NCBI GenBank assembly: GCA_043775075.1
Contig: JAYVSS010000047.1
Location: 1 to 16,325, forward strand
From: JANLQX01 sp043775075
Lineage (GTDB): Bacteria; Actinomycetota; Acidimicrobiia; Acidimicrobiales; JANYDT01
Length of the DNA stretch: 16,325 nt
Direction of reading: 5' to 3'
The notes beneath the pieces were generated by a model. It was not told the DNA's origin, made no database searches, and saw only the letters and a program-made list of their open reading frames with translations. Below are positions 15,450 through 16,325 of the stretch, piece after piece; position 1 is the first letter of the stretch; the number at the start of each line of letters is the position of its first letter. A program made the translations under genes and the position numbers.

Positions 15450-15492
15450 GAGAGACGAACGTTGGCTAGATGGTTAGAGCGGGATCCGTTGA

Positions 15493-16325
15493 CTACGGAA
15501 GGTACGGCTTGACGTCAACCGACTCGAGCCCGGGAATGGTGACGTTTCCGGCCTTTGTGTATTCCGCCACGGGGAACGAGAACCCACAGACCGCCGGGTA
15601 GGTCGGGACCGCGCCACATTCCAGTTTTGCCCCAAGCGGCCAAGCGGCCGTTCCGCGCACCGTCTGGAAGTAGGAGAACAGCGACGCTCCGGTGACCGCC
15701 ATCTTCTTGGCCTTCATCCGGTTGGCATGCTCGGCCATCGTCATAATGCCCTGGACGCCAAGCACTCCGAGGCCAAGGGCACCGGGATCGATTTCGGCGG
15801 GCTTGACCTTGCGCACTGGGGCCGTGATGGCCTGGAGGATGGCGCGCTCCGGAGTGAGCTTGTCGGTTTGGGCGCCGGGGAATGCCCAGCCGATCAGGTC
15901 GTCGCCGGCAGCGGCACGTACGTCCGCTCCGCCGCAAATGATGGTGGACAGCACAGGAATCTTGATCCCGAGCGAAGCGCGTCCGCGGATCGTCCCGATG
16001 CATCCGGCATCGCCGTAGAGCGAGATCAACACCTCGGGATTGTCCTTCGAAGCTTCACGCATGAGGCCCTGATAGCCGGCGTCAGTCTCGTTGTCGCCGC
16101 CCTTCACCGTCTTGAAGGTGATCCCGGATTTCTTCAGCGATGCCTCGAGTGCAGCAACGGTGCCGGCGGTCCCAGGATTGTCGGCGGCGAGGATGCCGAC
16201 GCTCTTGGCGTTGTAGTGAATCTTGGCGGCAGCAGCCGTGGCTGCCATGGAGGTGGCGTTGCCTCCTCCGAAGAGAACCGCCTTCGCTTTGTAGTCACCC
16301 GGAAGGATCGGCAGGACACCGAAGA
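15493..16325 (-). CDS. ABC transporter substrate-binding protein (LivK-type), N-terminus beyond window
   Basis: The C-terminal 276 residues of a periplasmic-binding protein of the type used by LivFGHM importers. The frame stays open to the right edge, so the start and signal peptide are missing; the internal ATG at 16248 is not the real start. Visible features are a VGILAADNPGTAGTVAALEASLKK helix-strand segment (read in two parts, VGILAADNPG and TAGTVAALEASLKK), GGDNETDAGYQGLMREA, and a hinge-region pattern ending in PGLESVDVKPYLP. Four cysteines are present, two of them close to the C-terminus (LECGAV and AVCGF), which might form a disulfide outside the cell. It is the first gene of the transporter operon that can be seen. 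The ligand cannot be assigned; branched-chain amino acids, amides, urea and aromatic acids are all used by relatives. Confidence 0.87.
   Translation of the reverse strand, partial: FGVLPILPGDYKAKAVLFGGGNATSMAATAAAAKIHYNAKSVGILAADNPGTAGTVAALEASLKKSGITFKTVKGGDNETDAGYQGLMREASKDNPEVLISLYGDAGCIGTIRGRASLGIKIPVLSTIICGGADVRAAAGDDLIGWAFPGAQTDKLTPERAILQAITAPVRKVKPAEIDPGALGLGVLGVQGIMTMAEHANRMKAKKMAVTGASLFSYFQTVRGTAAWPLGAKLECGAVPTYPAVCGFSFPVAEYTKAGNVTIPGLESVDVKPYLP

Overview
The window looks like a high-GC actinobacterial chromosome segment. Codon third positions are G/C-rich, GTG starts are common, several genes have no Shine-Dalgarno sequence, the Liv permeases are fused, and one gene is preceded by an 11-bp-period GTTCACC repeat of the actinobacterial PhoP-box type. 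A member of the Acidimicrobiia is my best guess, but this is inference; no rRNA or marker gene is present. I saw no tRNA, rRNA, CRISPR array, transposase or phage gene.

Positions 1-9374 (+ strand) hold a compact five-gene operon: a circularly permuted ATP-grasp protein (cut by the left edge), an alpha-E protein, a 1136-residue transglutaminase fused to a DUF2126 putative amidoligase domain, a second ATP-grasp fused to a second alpha-E domain, and a second stand-alone transglutaminase. These families are known to co-occur and have been predicted by comparative genomics (Iyer, Aravind and colleagues) to make or attach a peptide-like product and to process it. The actual product is unknown. This copy carries the module twice, once as separate genes and once fused. 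The second ATP-grasp has lost several motif residues that the first one keeps, so it may be a non-catalytic partner.

Positions 9375-9792 are a gene-poor stretch with at most one doubtful small ORF. After it come a classical short-chain dehydrogenase/reductase (9793-10584) and a major facilitator superfamily transporter (10662-11900), both on the + strand. Three tandem 11-bp units directly upstream of the transporter read as a PhoP box, suggesting control by phosphate starvation.

Positions 11922-16325 (- strand, converging on the transporter) hold a branched-chain-amino-acid-type ABC transporter operon. In transcription order it has a periplasmic-binding-type receptor (cut by the right edge), a fused LivH-LivM permease, LivG and LivF. 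Between the permease and livG sits a 28-bp near-copy of the start of livG. It creates an 18-codon mini-ORF that overlaps both neighbours by ATGA junctions.
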